40,576 nucleotides of DNA from Agrobacterium sp. a22-2 (GCF_012276985.1 NZ_JAAXMM010000024.1:1-40576); one strand, 5' to 3'. Counted from the stretch's first letter, positions 25,059 through 33,737 are shown. Numbers and translations are program-made. Notes: generated by a model not told the origin, from the sequence alone.

Positions 25059-26972
25059 ATGACCGACAACAAAACGAATTACCTGTCCTGGGACGAATGG
25101 GATGAGTTGCAGAATCCGCCACCGGCCGTGACCGATTTTGACCGGGTCGTCGAATCCGCCCTGTCGCGCCGTGGCTTCCTCGGCGGCATCCTGGCCGTCG
25201 GCTCGGCTGCTGCTGCCATGGGCACGCTCGGCAACCTGATGTCCTCCACCTCGGCCCAGGCCCAGGACGCTGCCTCGCGCTTCTCGTTCAAGCCGATCGC
25301 GATTTCGACCGACAATACCGTCCACGTTCCGGAAGGTTACAACTGGAAGCCGCTCGCCAAATGGGGCCAGCCGCTGTTTTCAAACGTCCCGGATGTCGAT
25401 CCGGCCAATGGCGTCAGCCTTGAGAATTCCGACAAGGTGTTCGGCGAGAACACCGACGGTATGGAACTGTTCATCATCGGCGAGCATCAGGTGATCGCCA
25501 TCAACCACGAATACGTCAACCCGGAAATCAACCTTCCCCATAACGAGAAGGGCACTCCGAAAAGCGCCGACGACGTCAAGATCCTGCAGAACATGCAGGG
25601 CGTCACCGTGATGGAAGTGGCGGAGGGCGACAATGGCTGGGAGATCGTGCTCGACAGCCCGTTCAACCGCCGCATCCACCACAACACGCCGATGAAGATC
25701 TCGGGTCCGGCTGCCGGCACCGACCTTCTGAAGACCGAAGCCGATCCGAATGGCACCGACTGTCTCGGGACCTTCAACAATTGCGGCGCCGGCAAGACGC
25801 CGTGGGGCACGTATCTGACCTGCGAAGAAAACTTCAACGGCTATTTCGGCTCCACCGACGAGGCATTCGCGCTGCCGGCCGACTACAAGCGCTACGGCAT
25901 CGCGGCCAAGTCGCAGTATTCCTACGAGAAGTTCGACGCCCGCTTCGACGTCTCGAAGAACCCCAACGAACCGCATCGCACCGGCTACATCGTCGAGATC
26001 GATCCGTCCGACGCCGCCTCGACGCCGATCAAGCGCACCGCGCTCGGCCGCTTCAAGCATGAAAATGCTGCTGTCGTGATTGCCCGCGACGGCCGCGTCG
26101 TGGTCTATCTCGGCGACGACGAACGGGGCGAATTCCTCTACAAATATGTCTCGAACGGCATCTACGTCCCGGGCGGCGACACGTCCAAGCTGCTCGACGA
26201 AGGCACGCTGTTCGTTGCCAAGTTCACCGACGAAGGCACCGGCGAATGGCTGGCCCTGACGCCTGAATCGACCGGCATGAAGGCGGACGAAATCTACGTC
26301 TTCACCCGCCAGGCCGCCTCCAAGGTCGGCGCAACCACCATGGACCGCCCGGAATGGGTCGCCGTCAACCCGGTCGCCATCGAAGCCTATTGCGCACTGA
26401 CCAACAACAGCAACCGCGCCGTCATGAAGGACGGCAAGATGCGCACCAATGCCGGCGGCGACGTCATGGACGTCAGTGCCGTCAACCCGCGCGTCGGCAA
26501 CGAATACGGCCAGATCGTGCGCTGGTATCCGGAAAACGACGACCATGCCGATGCGAAGTTCAAGTGGGACCTGTTCGTCATGGCCGGCAATCCGGATGTG
26601 CACAAGGGTGATGCCTATGCCGGCTCGTCCAACATCAACTCGGGCAACATGTTCAATTCTCCCGACGGCATGATGTTCGACTCGACCGGCCTCCTGTGGA
26701 TCCAGACCGACGGCGAGGACAGCAACGAGGGCGAATTCCTCGGCCAGGGCAACAACCAGATGCTGGCCGGCGATCCGGCGACGGGACGCATCGAGCGCTT
26801 CCTCACCGCGCCGAAGGGTGCAGAAGTTACCGGCCAGACCTGGTCGGCCGACAAGCGCACCCATTTCGTCGGCATCCAGCACCCCGATGCGCCGTTCCCG
26901 GATGGCGAAGGCAAGCTGCCGCGTTCGACCGTCATTGCCGTCAAGCGCGATGACAACGCCCTGATCGGCTGA
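25059..26972 (+). CDS. phoX: PhoX family phosphatase (DUF839), Tat-exported
   Basis: A protein of 637 residues. GGAGAA sits before the ATG. Residues about 42-70 form a twin-arginine signal (SRRGFLGGILAVGSAAAAMG, then SAQAQ), preceded by a long N-terminal stretch that is usual for PhoX. The mature protein has the family's beta-propeller pattern with acidic metal-binding pieces: INHEYVNPE, GAGKTPWGTYLTCEENFNG, FKHENAAVVIARDGR, YLGDDERGEFLYKYVS and MFNSPDGMMFDSTGLLWIQTDGE. PhoX enzymes are Ca2+/Fe3+-dependent alkaline phosphatases in the periplasm. A candidate Pho box upstream supports that role. DUF839 proteins that are not phosphatases exist, so the activity is probable rather than certain. 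Confidence 0.9.
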   Translation: MTDNKTNYLSWDEWDELQNPPPAVTDFDRVVESALSRRGFLGGILAVGSAAAAMGTLGNLMSSTSAQAQDAASRFSFKPIAISTDNTVHVPEGYNWKPLAKWGQPLFSNVPDVDPANGVSLENSDKVFGENTDGMELFIIGEHQVIAINHEYVNPEINLPHNEKGTPKSADDVKILQNMQGVTVMEVAEGDNGWEIVLDSPFNRRIHHNTPMKISGPAAGTDLLKTEADPNGTDCLGTFNNCGAGKTPWGTYLTCEENFNGYFGSTDEAFALPADYKRYGIAAKSQYSYEKFDARFDVSKNPNEPHRTGYIVEIDPSDAASTPIKRTALGRFKHENAAVVIARDGRVVVYLGDDERGEFLYKYVSNGIYVPGGDTSKLLDEGTLFVAKFTDEGTGEWLALTPESTGMKADEIYVFTRQAASKVGATTMDRPEWVAVNPVAIEAYCALTNNSNRAVMKDGKMRTNAGGDVMDVSAVNPRVGNEYGQIVRWYPENDDHADAKFKWDLFVMAGNPDVHKGDAYAGSSNINSGNMFNSPDGMMFDSTGLLWIQTDGEDSNEGEFLGQGNNQMLAGDPATGRIERFLTAPKGAEVTGQTWSADKRTHFVGIQHPDAPFPDGEGKLPRSTVIAVKRDDNALIG

Positions 26973-26992
26973 TTGCCGAAACAGCGAGACAG

Positions 26993-27021
26993 GACAGCGC
27001 GCCGCAAGCCGGCGCGCTGTC
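26993..27021 (+). terminator. hairpin terminator after the phosphatase gene
   Basis: GACAGCGCGCCG-CAAGC-CGGCGCGCTGTC is a perfect 12-base-pair stem with a five-base loop, 20 bases after the stop. There is no U-tract, so it may work with Rho or as a 3' stabiliser. Confidence 0.6.
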
Positions 27022-27217
27022 TGCCCCCGATACAGGCCGATCGATCCGTACCCAAAACGCGATCGTATCCTTGGCCGATGCGGGCCGCACGCGCGCCGCA
27101 ACCCCCGTGCCGCGCATGGGTCGACCGTCAATTGCCCCCAGTTTTGGCCGTTCCGCTCCACCGGTGAATCCCCTAGATTCTCTGGATCGCGTCATTTCTC
27201 AAATTGGTCCGGCATCC

Positions 27218-28345
27218 ATGACATTGGACAGAACTCTGGCGATTACCACTGCGACGCTGCTCGCACTGGTACTGGCCATTTCATGCACGATCGTCGTTTC
27301 CAGCGGTCGCCAGAGGCTTGAGGAAAGCAAGGCGAGCGAAATGCAGACCACGGCGCTGCTGCTGACAACGGCGATGGCGCAAGCCGCCAGCCTGTCGCAG
27401 ACCCATGCCGATCAGATCGCCCGCAGCCCGGACGTGGTGCGGCTGATGCGCAGCGGCGACCGGGCCGCCCTGCAAGCCCTGATACAGCCGATCTATGCCA
27501 ATCTTTCCAGTATCGCCGGCGTCGACATGCTGCATTTCCACACCAGCGATATCCACTCCTTCCTGCGGGTGCAGGACCCCACCAATTTCGGACAGGATCT
27601 GTCCGGCTTCCGGCCGATGATCCTGGCCGCCAACCGCAGCCGGATTTCGCAGAAGGGGCTCGAGGTCGGTTTGGCGGGACTTAGCCTGCGCGCCGTCTCG
27701 GCGATCGTCGATGGCGACAGCGTGATCGGCACGGTGGAGGTCGGCGTCGAACTGAAATCGCTGCTGGATCTGGCGAAATCGGCATCCGGCGCCGATTTCG
27801 CCCTTTATCTCAGCCCGGCCATGGCCGATCTTGGCGGCGAGAACAAGCAGGCCGCACGGGGCGACACCAGCCTGGAGATCGAATCCTCCACGGATTCGGC
27901 GCTTTTCCAGTCGCTGTACCGGGATGGTCAGATCCGCCTGGCCCGCGAACCGGTGCAGGGTGCCGCGCGGATCAACGGCGAGGATCTCGGCATCTATGGC
28001 CAGCCACTGCTCGACTATAGCGGCCGGATGATCGGCACGATCATCATCGCCCGCAATTTCTCCGGCCTCGACAGCGGGCTCAACCGCTCGATCCTGACCG
28101 CCTGCGCGGTGGCGCTTGTCGGGCTGATGGTCGGCTTTGCCATCATCATGGTCAGCCTGCGCACCATGATCATCCGGCCGCTGGCTGACCTGACCGCCCA
28201 TGCGCAAGGGCTTGCGACGGGCACCAGTAATCCAGACGCGCCGCTGACCAGCAGCCGTCCCGAAATCGCCGAGCTTCGCCGCGCCATCGACCGGCTCGCC
28301 GCCAGCCGGGATTCGGGCGCCGGACCTCACGGTATCCAGGCATGA
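27218..28345 (+). CDS. Cache-HAMP membrane sensor without output domain
   Basis: A protein of 375 residues from ATG 27218, which places a hydrophobic helix directly at the N-terminus (LAITTATLLALVLAISCTIVV). An upstream in-frame start would add about 50 unlikely residues. The large periplasmic part looks like a double Cache domain of the dCache_3 kind: VDMLHFHTSDIHSFLRVQDP, FGQDLSGFRPMILAANRS, GTVEVGVELKSLLDLAKSAS and ADFALYLSP. A second membrane helix (about 290-312) leads into a short HAMP-like segment (IRPLADLTAHAQGLA), and the protein ends there: no kinase, cyclase or chemotaxis domain follows. It overlaps by four bases (ATGA) the ligand-gated channel gene, so it may sense a ligand for that channel; that is inference. 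Confidence 0.85.
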   Translation: MTLDRTLAITTATLLALVLAISCTIVVSSGRQRLEESKASEMQTTALLLTTAMAQAASLSQTHADQIARSPDVVRLMRSGDRAALQALIQPIYANLSSIAGVDMLHFHTSDIHSFLRVQDPTNFGQDLSGFRPMILAANRSRISQKGLEVGLAGLSLRAVSAIVDGDSVIGTVEVGVELKSLLDLAKSASGADFALYLSPAMADLGGENKQAARGDTSLEIESSTDSALFQSLYRDGQIRLAREPVQGAARINGEDLGIYGQPLLDYSGRMIGTIIIARNFSGLDSGLNRSILTACAVALVGLMVGFAIIMVSLRTMIIRPLADLTAHAQGLATGTSNPDAPLTSSRPEIAELRRAIDRLAASRDSGAGPHGIQA

Positions 28346-29457
28346 GCAGCGGCGCGAAGCACTGGCCGGCCTTTCCCTTTGCGCGGTCAATGCTGCTCGC
28401 TCTGGCCTGCCTGCTGTTTGCCGGTCCTGTTGCCATGGCTGGCAGTGCCGCGCTGGCACAGCAGGTCGGGCAGTCCGTGCCCGTGCCCAGAGGTGTGCAC
28501 CTGCCGATGCGCGTGCACCTCGCCATGCGCATCCTCAATGTCTCGAAGATCGATGAGCCGCTGCGCGAGGCCTCGCTCGTCGTCGAGGTGACACAACGCT
28601 GGAAGGACCCCGGCCAGGCCTTCGACGCACGGGCGACCGGCGTCGGGCGCCGGGACTATATCGGTGTGGACGCCGAGGCCTTGCTCTCGACGATCTGGAC
28701 CCCGGGCGTCATCATCGAAAACCAGATCAGCGTGCCGCGTTCGCAAACGACGTCGATGTCGATCCGGGCGGATGGAACGGTCACGCTGATCAACCGGCTG
28801 GATGCCGATTTTCGCGTCGCCATCGACATGTCGACCTTCCCTTTCGACCGCCAGCGCCTGCAGCTCTCCGTCGTCTCGCCACGCTATTCCGCCGACGAGG
28901 TGATCTTCGTGATGACCGATCTCGACCGCGAACTGTCTTCGGTCGCCGAGACGCTGTCGGCCAGCAACTGGACGGCGCGGTCGATGCGGTTCGTCATGGA
29001 GCGGTTCCACGGCTGGAATGCGCGGCCCTTCGTGCGGGTCATCGCCTCTGCGGTGGTCGATCGGGAATGGAGCTACTATCTCTTACGCATCTTCATTCCG
29101 TTCGCAGCTGTCATGTCGGTTTCGGTCTTCATTCTCTGGGCGCCTGAAAAATTGCTCGGCGATAAGGTCCCCCTGACTTTTTCTGCCCTGATGGCGCTGG
29201 CGGCCTTAAGTTTCACCTATGAGGCCAGCTTTCCCGGCAGCATATCGATGAACTCGCCGATCGCCTTCATGACCTCGATCGGCTATCTCTACCTGACCGG
29301 CGTGCTGCTCGTGAATATTCTCCTGGTCTACGCACCGGTTGCAATCCGAGATCGTTATCCGCATCTGGAAACGGAGATCCGCCGCAACATCCGCTACACC
29401 ATTCCTGCGGTCTTCCTGCTGACCTGCGTCTGCTCCGTGCTGCGTTCGATGGTCTGA
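28342..29457 (+). CDS. pentameric ligand-gated ion channel homologue (Cys-loop superfamily, GLIC/ELIC-like)
   Basis: A protein of 371 residues with a signal peptide (cleavage near SAALA, residue 39). The extracellular beta-sandwich (about 45-242) shows TIWTPGVIIENQ (117-128) and the Cys-loop equivalent IDMSTFPFDRQRLQL (161-175), which keeps the FPFD core but lacks the two cysteines, as in all known bacterial members. Four membrane helices follow: M1 about 243-265, M2 276-296 (VPLTFSALMALAALSFTYEA), M3 306-330 and M4 350-368. By eye alignment with GLIC, S281 falls at 6' and an Asp (D274) lies just before M2, which might favour cations. Five copies would form an inner-membrane channel opened by a ligand, possibly protons. 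It is coupled to the Cache-HAMP gene by ATGA overlap. Confidence 0.92.
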   Translation: MSSGAKHWPAFPFARSMLLALACLLFAGPVAMAGSAALAQQVGQSVPVPRGVHLPMRVHLAMRILNVSKIDEPLREASLVVEVTQRWKDPGQAFDARATGVGRRDYIGVDAEALLSTIWTPGVIIENQISVPRSQTTSMSIRADGTVTLINRLDADFRVAIDMSTFPFDRQRLQLSVVSPRYSADEVIFVMTDLDRELSSVAETLSASNWTARSMRFVMERFHGWNARPFVRVIASAVVDREWSYYLLRIFIPFAAVMSVSVFILWAPEKLLGDKVPLTFSALMALAALSFTYEASFPGSISMNSPIAFMTSIGYLYLTGVLLVNILLVYAPVAIRDRYPHLETEIRRNIRYTIPAVFLLTCVCSVLRSMV

Positions 29458-29516
29458 CGGCCGGGTACGAGGCAGACACGATCCACAATCGCACACGGAA
29501 GGCTTGATCGGATTTT

Positions 29517-29533
29517 CATATGTCGGGCATATG
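29517..29533. promoter_or_regulatory. CATATG-TCGGG-CATATG repeat before the CorA-like gene
   Basis: Two copies of a self-complementary hexamer, centre-to-centre 11 bases apart, lie 34 bases before the start of the CorA-like gene. The spacing of about one helical turn suits a dimeric regulator, but no known site is recognised. Confidence 0.2.
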
Positions 29534-29566
29534 GGTGGCGAGTGGTCATTCCAGGAGTTCCCGCCG

Positions 29567-30562
29567 ATGCATCCCCTGTCCACCATCGTTCCCGGCCTCG
29601 TCTGGGCCTATCATATCGACCCGGGCTCAGGCACCGCCCGGCGCCTGCCGGCGGATGTCGAGGCCTCGGCGCTCGATATCGACTGCGGTTTTCTCTGGCT
29701 GCATCTCAACCTGAGCGACACGCGGGTCAACGGCTTCCTGGAAGGGTTTGCCGGCCTGACGGAGCCGGCCCGCGCCGCGCTGACCACCCACGACACCCAT
29801 GCCTCTCTCTCCGTCGACGACCAGATGTTCTACGGTACGTTGGTCGACTTCCAACGCAATTTCGACAGCGCCACCCGCGATATCGGCTGGCTGCATTTCG
29901 CGCTGTCCGACCGGTTCATCATCACCACGCGGCTGCAGCCGATCCGCTCGATCGACCTGTTGCGGGCGGCGGTGGAAAAGAATGCGGCGAAATTCACCGG
30001 CCCCATGCATGTCTTCGAGACACTGGTCGCCGAATTCCAGCGCGGCATCATCTCGCTGGTTCTGGAACTGACCGATGAGCTGAACGTCATCGAGGACATC
30101 GTCTACGACCATGAAACGCGCGACGAACGGCGGCGGCTGGCACCGGTGCGCCGTATCATCGTGCGCCTGCACCGGCATCTGCGCATCATGCTGGCGCTGA
30201 TGCGCCGCACGGCGGCGGCCGATGACGACGAGATGCCGGCCGGCTTCGAGGACGTGGCCCAGCGGCTGACCAACCGGCTGGATGCCGCCGACCAGGACGT
30301 CTACGCGCTGCATGAGCGCGCCCGGCTGCTGCATGAGGAAATCGACTCCAAGCTGTCCTCGGAGACCAACCGGCACCTCTACATCCTGTCGCTGATGACG
30401 GCTTTCCTGCTGCCACCCTCGCTGGTGACCGGCTTTTTCGGCATGAACACCTCAAACCTGCCGTTTACCGAGGGGACCGGCGGGTCGCTGCTGGCCTTCG
30501 GCTTCATCGCCGGCTCCATCCTGGCTGCCTGGCTTCTGCTGCGGCGGACCGGCATTCTGTAA
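29567..30562 (+). CDS. CorA/ZntB family divalent-cation transporter
   Basis: A protein of 331 residues. ATG 29567 is preceded by AGGAG at nine bases; in-frame ATG 29531 and TTG 29504 lack such a site. A long cytosolic domain (about 1-265) with a helical coiled part (IISLVLELTDELNVIEDIVYD, LHEEIDSKLSSETNRHLYIL) ends in two membrane helices. The first carries the family signature in VTGFFGMNTSNLPF: GMN forms the pore loop. ZntB-type proteins move Zn2+ and CorA moves Mg2+; the loop residues after GMN (TSNLPF) fit the ZntB branch better. It lies 109 bases after the channel gene on the same strand, and a strong terminator follows, so it may be the last gene of that transcript. Confidence 0.92.
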   Translation: MHPLSTIVPGLVWAYHIDPGSGTARRLPADVEASALDIDCGFLWLHLNLSDTRVNGFLEGFAGLTEPARAALTTHDTHASLSVDDQMFYGTLVDFQRNFDSATRDIGWLHFALSDRFIITTRLQPIRSIDLLRAAVEKNAAKFTGPMHVFETLVAEFQRGIISLVLELTDELNVIEDIVYDHETRDERRRLAPVRRIIVRLHRHLRIMLALMRRTAAADDDEMPAGFEDVAQRLTNRLDAADQDVYALHERARLLHEEIDSKLSSETNRHLYILSLMTAFLLPPSLVTGFFGMNTSNLPFTEGTGGSLLAFGFIAGSILAAWLLLRRTGIL

Positions 30563-30572
30563 GAACAGACGC

Positions 30573-30600
30573 AAAACGCCCGGCCGAAGCCGGGCGTTTT
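30573..30600 (+). terminator. rho-independent terminator after the channel/CorA operon
   Basis: AAAACGCCCGGC-CGAA-GCCGGGCGTTTT: a perfect 12-base-pair stem closed by a CGAA tetraloop, with the run of T at its end. The symmetric A/T runs let it work in both directions, and it also lies after the stop of the reverse-strand BA14K gene. Confidence 0.92.
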
Positions 30601-30625
30601 GGATATTCGATATCAATCGCCGCGA

Positions 30626-31048
30626 TCAGTAGTAAGGCGAGAAGCACTGCTGGCGGGGACCGCCATAGGGCTGGAAGGTGTTGCTATAGGCATCGTAGGA
30701 CCGATAGCGAGCTTGGCACCATTCGTAGTGGCGCGGGTTGAGACCGCTGCCGCGATAGACCGGACGCGGTTGCGACATCACAGCGCCACCGATGATGGCA
30801 CCTGCGGCAAAGGCTCCGAGCGGGAACCAGTAGCCGTTGCTGTGGCGACGGTAGCCCGGCCGGTAGTCACGGTAGCCGCGGTGGCCGCGATAGATCGGTG
30901 GTGGCGGACGATAGTCGACCGCTTCCACATTGGCCTGCGCCTTGACGGCCGGGGCGATCATCGGCATGGCCTGGCTGGGTACGAAACTGGTCATAACGAC
31001 GGCGGCGGCCAGCCCCACGGCAGCCCAGCTTTTCATCATTCCTGTCAT
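30626..31048 (-). CDS. BA14K family protein
   Basis: A protein of 140 residues from ATG 31048, which follows GGAGAG; upstream in-frame ATGs lack a site. The N-terminal signal segment (MMKSWAAVGLAAAVVMTSFV...QAM) is followed by a Tyr/Arg/Pro-rich region (RPPPPIYRGHRGYRDYRP), a hydrophobic Gly/Ala helix (PLGAFAAGAIIGGAV) and the BA14K end LNPRHYEWCQARYRSYDAYS, then FQPYGGPRQQC. The family was first described from Brucella as an immunoreactive, lectin-like envelope protein and is widespread in Rhizobiales. The two cysteines near the end probably form a disulfide. It is monocistronic and convergent with the CorA-like gene. Confidence 0.9.
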   Translation of the reverse strand: MTGMMKSWAAVGLAAAVVMTSFVPSQAMPMIAPAVKAQANVEAVDYRPPPPIYRGHRGYRDYRPGYRRHSNGYWFPLGAFAAGAIIGGAVMSQPRPVYRGSGLNPRHYEWCQARYRSYDAYSNTFQPYGGPRQQCFSPYY

Positions 31049-31370
31049 AGGACTCTCCATTTCCGCTATTGAACTTGCTATCGAAAGCCTCATTCCGCCT
31101 GCAGTGACAAGGGCACTCCAGCTGTTGGAAGCTGTCCGCACCTTAAAGAGGCCAGTATGAACCTGCGATTAACACAACAGAAGCGCGCGAAACGCGCGTA
31201 GGTTCCATCGGACATGAAATAATCTATAAAAATGCTGCGACGCACAAGCAGCAAGCCTAATGACACTTGGAAGTCTTCTTGCAAAAATTGACTTTTGTTT
31301 TTTTTGCAATTTAATTGTTTGGTATTGCCGCAGTTTTGGCGGCCAGTATTCAACTTGGATGGAGATGGCA
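31049..31370. other. AT-rich divergent intergenic region, BA14K / RTX
   Basis: No gene is visible. It is strikingly AT-rich from about 31200 to 31330, unlike most of the window. It holds a small hairpin (CGCGCG-AAA-CGCGCG, 31184-31198) and a promoter candidate for the RTX gene. The base composition fits recently acquired DNA or a nucleoid-protein-controlled promoter. Confidence 0.5.
31288..31315 (+). promoter_or_regulatory. candidate sigma-70 promoter for the RTX gene
   Basis: TTGACT (31288-31293) and TTTAAT (31310-31315) are 16 bases apart in an AT-rich context, about 55 bases before the ATG. Confidence 0.45.
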
Positions 31371-32597
31371 ATGGCACGACTAACCTACACAGCCAACGCA
31401 CCCGAATATTTTTATGATTTCATTCCAGAAAACTACACAAGCTACCGGATGACGGTGAATGCCGCCAAGACAAAGATCACCGTTACGTATAACGGCGTCG
31501 AGAGCGGCTTTACCAAAAAGCTGGAATTCACCGGGACAGACCTGAAAATCGTCGACAATGAAATAGTCGGCGGAACGATAACCGCTCTGACGGCCTTCAA
31601 TGCTTCGAACCAGACGCTCTTAACCGTCACGGGACTGTCAATCAAAGGCTATCTCCTTCAGGACAGCTGGGACAACAAGGGCCTGATACTGCAGGGCAAC
31701 GACATCGTCACCGGTACGTCCAAGGCCGACGATCTGGCATCCGGAGCCGGTAACGACACGGTGAACGCCGGCGCCGGCGATGACTACATGCAGGACCATC
31801 TGGGCACCGATACCTATAACGGCGGCGCCGGCTCCGACATGGTCGACTTTTCCCAAGGCTATTACGATACTTGGTTTCCGTCCAAGGCCATCACCGTCGA
31901 CCTCAATGCCCGGACGGCCACCGATGCCTGGGGCTACAGCAACACACTGAACAGCATCGAGGAGGTCCGTGGCACGATGTTTGCGGACAAGTTCTACGGG
32001 TCCAATTCGGCCGATGGCGACAGTTTCGAGGGGCTTGCTGGCAACGACTATTTTGACGGCCGCGGTGGCTCCGGCGGCGACCGGCTGGATTATCGTCGCG
32101 AGGACCGCTACGGCGGGTCGTCAGGCATCACCATCAATCTGGCGAGCGGAAAGGCAACCGACACGTTCGGCGATACCGACACCTTCAAGAATATAGAAAA
32201 CGTGGCAGGGTCGGCATTCGCCGACAGTATTACCGGCAACGGATCCGCCAATATTCTGCGTGGCTCCTACGGAAACGACATCATCAAGGGCGCCGGCGGC
32301 GGCGACCGACTTGAAGGCGAAGCGGGAAACGACACTCTGTACGGCACCAATGGCAGTTCGGATGTCTTTGTCTTCCGTGACCGCTACGGCGACAACTTGG
32401 GCACCGACCGGATCGAAACCTTCAAAGACGGCGAGGACAGAATCGAATTCCGCGACATCGACGGGATCGATTCGCGCAGCGATCTCGATTTCACCCAGAG
32501 CGGCGCCAATGTCATCATCGATTTCGGTCTGGGCAAGATCATCGTCGAAAACATGACGATCGCCAAGCTGACGTCCGCCGACTTCCTGTTCGAGTAG
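31371..32597 (+). CDS. RTX-type calcium-binding protein
   Basis: A protein of 408 residues from ATG 31371; GGAG lies six bases upstream, while two earlier in-frame ATGs (31359, 31365) overlap that site. It has no signal peptide. The N-terminal ~110 residues are a beta-rich region of unknown type. Nonapeptide Ca2+-binding repeats of the GGxGxDx(L/F/Y)x kind then appear in three groups: GSGNDT-like ASGAGNDTVNAGAGDDYM (about 120-150), AGNDYFDGRGGSGGDRLDY, and SYGNDIIKGAGGGDRLEGEA with GNDTLYG. The end (DFLFE) is the sort of C-terminal signal used by type I secretion. No secretion genes are nearby. Likely an exported, calcium-folded surface or matrix protein. Confidence 0.88.
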   Translation: MARLTYTANAPEYFYDFIPENYTSYRMTVNAAKTKITVTYNGVESGFTKKLEFTGTDLKIVDNEIVGGTITALTAFNASNQTLLTVTGLSIKGYLLQDSWDNKGLILQGNDIVTGTSKADDLASGAGNDTVNAGAGDDYMQDHLGTDTYNGGAGSDMVDFSQGYYDTWFPSKAITVDLNARTATDAWGYSNTLNSIEEVRGTMFADKFYGSNSADGDSFEGLAGNDYFDGRGGSGGDRLDYRREDRYGGSSGITINLASGKATDTFGDTDTFKNIENVAGSAFADSITGNGSANILRGSYGNDIIKGAGGGDRLEGEAGNDTLYGTNGSSDVFVFRDRYGDNLGTDRIETFKDGEDRIEFRDIDGIDSRSDLDFTQSGANVIIDFGLGKIIVENMTIAKLTSADFLFE

Positions 32598-32653
32598 TCT
32601 GGTTACCAGCCAAATCTGCCGGATGCCGGGGACATGCCCCCTGCCCGGTTCTT

Positions 32654-33736
32654 TTAGGCTTCGATCTCGACATCGCCTTTCGGGCGCGAGCAGCAGGCCA
32701 GGATATAGCCCTCGTCGATCTCGTCGTCGAGAATGCCGCCATTGTGATTCATTTCGACGTCGCCCGACAGCTTCATCACCCGGCAGGTGCCGCACAGGCC
32801 GGATTCGCAGGCCGCGCCGATCCGCACGCCGGCGGAGCGGGCCGCCTGCAGGATGGTGAAGCCGGGTTCGCACTGCGCCTGCTTGCCCGACATCGAAAAG
32901 CTGACGCGCACCGGCTTGGCATCGCCGGCATGCTCGGCAACCACGACAGGCAGTTCCGGCGCGACCGGCTGGAACGTTTCTTCATGGTATTGGGCCATGT
33001 CGAAGCCGGCACCGGAGAGCGATTCGCGAACCGTTGCCATGAAGGGTTCCGGACCGCAGCAGAACACCGTGCGCTCCAGGAAATCGGGTGCCAGCAACGC
33101 GATCTTCGCCTTGTCGATGCGGCCCTTGAGGCCCGACCACAGCTGACCGCGCCCCAACTGCTCGATGATGAAGCCGAGGGTGAAATGCGGCATGTCGCGC
33201 GCCTTGGCCTCAAGCTCCCAGCGGAAGATGATATCGTCCGGCGAGCGGGCGCAATGCAGGAAGGCGATATCGCTGTCGGGCGAACGGTCGCCCATGTCGC
33301 GGCTCATCGACATCATCGGCGTGATGCCGGAGCCGGCCGAAATGAACAGGTATTTGCGGCCGGGATGTTTCGCATAGGAGAAATCGCCGAGCGCACCGAT
33401 GGCCTTGAGGGTCATGCCGGGCTTCAGGTTGTCGAACATCCAGCGGGTGCCGATCGAGTCCTTCTGCGCCTTGACCGTGACCGCGACCGTATAGGGCCGC
33501 GACGGGCTGGACGACAGCGTATAGGTGCGCAGCACCGGCTCCGGGCCGACCGGCAGTTCGAGCGTGACGAACTGGCCGGGCAGATAACGGAACCACAGGC
33601 CCGGACGATCGGGCCGGAAGGTGAAGGTCATCACATCAGGCGCCTCGGGCGTCACGGCGACGCATTCCAGCCGATGCTCCCGATCACTCCACGGGCGCAT
33701 CTCGTCGACATGCTTGTAGGTCGCGGATTTCGTCAT
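32654..33736 (-). CDS. gbcB: glycine betaine monooxygenase reductase-like protein (FAD/NAD, 2Fe-2S)
   Basis: A protein of 360 residues. It has FAD-binding RTYTLSSSP (70-78), NAD-binding ISAGSGITPMMSM (132-144) and CGPEPFM (227-233), then a C-terminal plant-type 2Fe-2S ferredoxin with C310, C315, C318 (CESGLCGTC) and C348. It takes electrons from NADH and feeds them to a Rieske oxygenase. The partner is gbcA, which ends one base before this gene begins. The layout matches GbcB; related reductases serve carnitine and stachydrine demethylases, so the exact substrate rests on the oxygenase. It should be co-regulated by the cobalamin riboswitch upstream of gbcA. Confidence 0.9.
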   Translation of the reverse strand: MTKSATYKHVDEMRPWSDREHRLECVAVTPEAPDVMTFTFRPDRPGLWFRYLPGQFVTLELPVGPEPVLRTYTLSSSPSRPYTVAVTVKAQKDSIGTRWMFDNLKPGMTLKAIGALGDFSYAKHPGRKYLFISAGSGITPMMSMSRDMGDRSPDSDIAFLHCARSPDDIIFRWELEAKARDMPHFTLGFIIEQLGRGQLWSGLKGRIDKAKIALLAPDFLERTVFCCGPEPFMATVRESLSGAGFDMAQYHEETFQPVAPELPVVVAEHAGDAKPVRVSFSMSGKQAQCEPGFTILQAARSAGVRIGAACESGLCGTCRVMKLSGDVEMNHNGGILDDEIDEGYILACCSRPKGDVEIEA

Positions 33737-33737
33737 G

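Noticed and set aside
25380..27161. Reverse-strand frame of about 590 codons opposite the phosphatase gene
   Set aside because: No start site or motifs. The forward frame has a Tat signal and PhoX blocks throughout.
32620..32655. Terminator after the RTX gene
   Set aside because: G/C runs around GGGGACATGCCCC and a following TTCTTTT are suggestive, but no single stable stem with a proper T tract is clear, and the next gene is convergent and ends right there.
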